Source: Zymoseptoria tritici IPO323
Taxonomy: Eukaryota > Ascomycota > Dothideomycetes > Mycosphaerellales > Mycosphaerellaceae
Direction of reading: 5' to 3'
Assembly (NCBI RefSeq): GCF_000219625.1
Contig: NC_018208.1
Coordinates: 1,054,001 to 1,118,000 of the forward strand
DNA length: 64,000 bases
A program made the translations under genes and the position numbers. Within the stretch, counting starts at the first letter, position 1; each line of letters begins with the position of its first letter. This document shows, piece after piece, positions 63,101 to 64,000 of this stretch. Below the pieces are notes generated by a model. That model ran no database searches, had not been told where the DNA came from, and was given only the letters and a program-made list of their open reading frames with translations.

Positions 63101-63510
63101 CCGTGCTGGGCGAGGAGGAAGATGCAAAGGAAGGCGAGGATGGGCGTAAGGATAGATGAGTAGATGGACGTAGAAGAGACTCGGAAGATGCTCATAGTGC
63201 TGCTAGAACTCCTCGTCGATGCGGTCTCGGTACCAGCAGTCGGTTTGACCGTCGCATCTGAAGATGCAGCGGGGTTGACAGCAGATACTGGCGGCCCGAT
63301 ATCCGACATTGAAGCCGCTGCGGTGTTTGAGCTTGAAGCGGAAGGAACCCGAGGGTCGGTCGAAGCGGTAGAAGAGCCTCGCACGATCACAGTCGTCGAA
63401 CCAGCGATCGGTCCAGCCGTCGTGGGAGAAGGACATGCAGCGTACGTCGCAGAGTTCGATCCGGACCAGGAAGCTGAAGGAGCCGACGCGTCCGTGCTAG
63501 AGTCATGAAG
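60173..63510 (-). pseudogene. Large Ser/Thr-rich secreted or cell-surface protein with PAN/apple-like domain, disrupted
   Basis: A minus-strand coding region of about 1,080 codons, very rich in Ser, Thr and Ala. In its middle (about 61220-61500) is a Cys-containing module: FTCRIGISSSMVSDGFTVVC, then CISICSQNQACIGFNYYDEDSMC, resembling fungal PAN/apple carbohydrate-binding modules. The C-terminus holds about 44-residue repeats (DVLGQTLSSLVEDLTSLTLGL). The frame is broken by a frameshift near 63130-63160, TAA at 62856-62858, TAG at 62466-62468, and a frameshift at 60324, after which two more repeat units continue to a stop at 60173. Introns could explain the upstream breaks, but no good splice pairs are seen. 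The longest intact piece is 60324-62246 and upstream to 62465. Confidence 0.6.
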
Positions 63511-64000
63511 TGCTGACCGGACTCACCGGAGTGACGTTCGCACAAGGTTTCGAGTGTCTGCGGTCTGGGGTGAATACGAAGCTAAATTTGTCTGGGGTGA
63601 ATACGAAGCTAAATTTGTCGACGTTCATCTTATCTTGGCATGGATCTCACCTGTTCGACAATCGTGCGGGACGATCCCGTGGATGGAGATCTGGGTTCTC
63701 TGAGAAGAGAAGGGCCGAAGGCCGATGGGTTGAAGATCGTGGAAAGGGTGCTCCCATCGAGGGAAAGGGGTATGTCTCTCAAACGATCGCATCGGTCTCT
63801 TTCCTTTTTACGATCGATCGTTCGGCAGGCCAGCTCTTCCAACACCGTCACTCGATGCACGGCCTACACCAGGTTGGCATTTACAACACCTGGACCAAAA
63901 GCAAGAAGTAGTGCATAGCCCCTTGGGCATGTCACCGGTCTTTCCGCGCCAATGCGAGCTCTCGATCAACTGCCGAAATGTGCTCAAGCAGGGTAGATAG
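63511..64000. other. Window edge, no supported gene
   Basis: Upstream of the Ser/Thr-rich gene. Contains a 27-bp tandem duplication at 63564-63617. Overlapping frames of 70-130 codons on both strands have no family features. Confidence 0.4.
63564..63617. repeat. 27-bp perfect tandem duplication
   Basis: The unit TCTGGGGTGAATACGAAGC plus AAATTTG-type tail (63564-63590) is repeated exactly at 63591-63617. On the minus strand it lies in a short ATG frame (MNVD then KFSFVFTPD twice), so the duplication keeps the frame. Confidence 0.9.

Overview
The window is nuclear DNA of a filamentous ascomycete (Pezizomycotina, probably Dothideomycetes; the class is my inference). Genes carry short introns of about 48-130 bp with GTRNGT donors, CTAAC/CTGAC-type branch sites and YAG acceptors. 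The proteins are single-copy fungal housekeeping types (Asf1, Ccr4, Sro7, Dhr2, TBCC, AcrB, Wss1/WLM). Two long blocks are almost stripped of CpA/TpG and saturated with TpA (TAG/CTA everywhere), the signature of repeat-induced point mutation (RIP).

Layout. 1-10442: RIP-mutated repeats, namely a PIF/Harbinger-type transposase relic (about 2960-3395), a truncated LTR (3401-3641) and a full-length Ty3/gypsy chromovirus (3642-10442, minus strand, two 329-bp LTRs) that carries an extra antisense reading frame. 10443-22410: gene DNA with a small secreted cysteine-rich protein, a SnoaL-like protein, a damaged TAP-type S33 hydrolase gene, SRO7, ASF1, and a zone of degenerate coding-like repeats with an F-box-type relic. 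22420-36558: one 14.1-kb inserted element with compound terminal inverted repeats of about 75-81 bp and a 9-bp target duplication. It encodes, all on the minus strand, relics of a RecQ-like helicase, a DUF6589-like protein, a Cys-rich protein and two unassigned ORFs, with a truncated gypsy element nested inside. 36559-57826: a compact, intact gene array: DHR2, WLM protease, dienelactone-hydrolase/NTF2 fusion, hotdog thioesterase, ETFRF1/LYR protein, methyltransferase, CCR4, acrB, SDR and TBCC. 57827-64000: a decayed zone with a POP1 C-terminal fragment, an ORF with an in-frame stop, and a large Ser/Thr-rich PAN/apple-like surface protein gene broken by stops and frameshifts.

The housekeeping genes do not form one pathway. 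They do show tight convergent pairs (12 and 25 bp apart) and short divergent promoters; the thioesterase and the ETFRF1-like gene, both probably mitochondrial, share one. The most novel item is the 14.1-kb element. Its ends, target duplication and gene content can all be read here, I cannot match it to a named transposon family, and it landed inside one copy of a locally duplicated sequence. All calls come from reading the sequence by eye; no database search was run.
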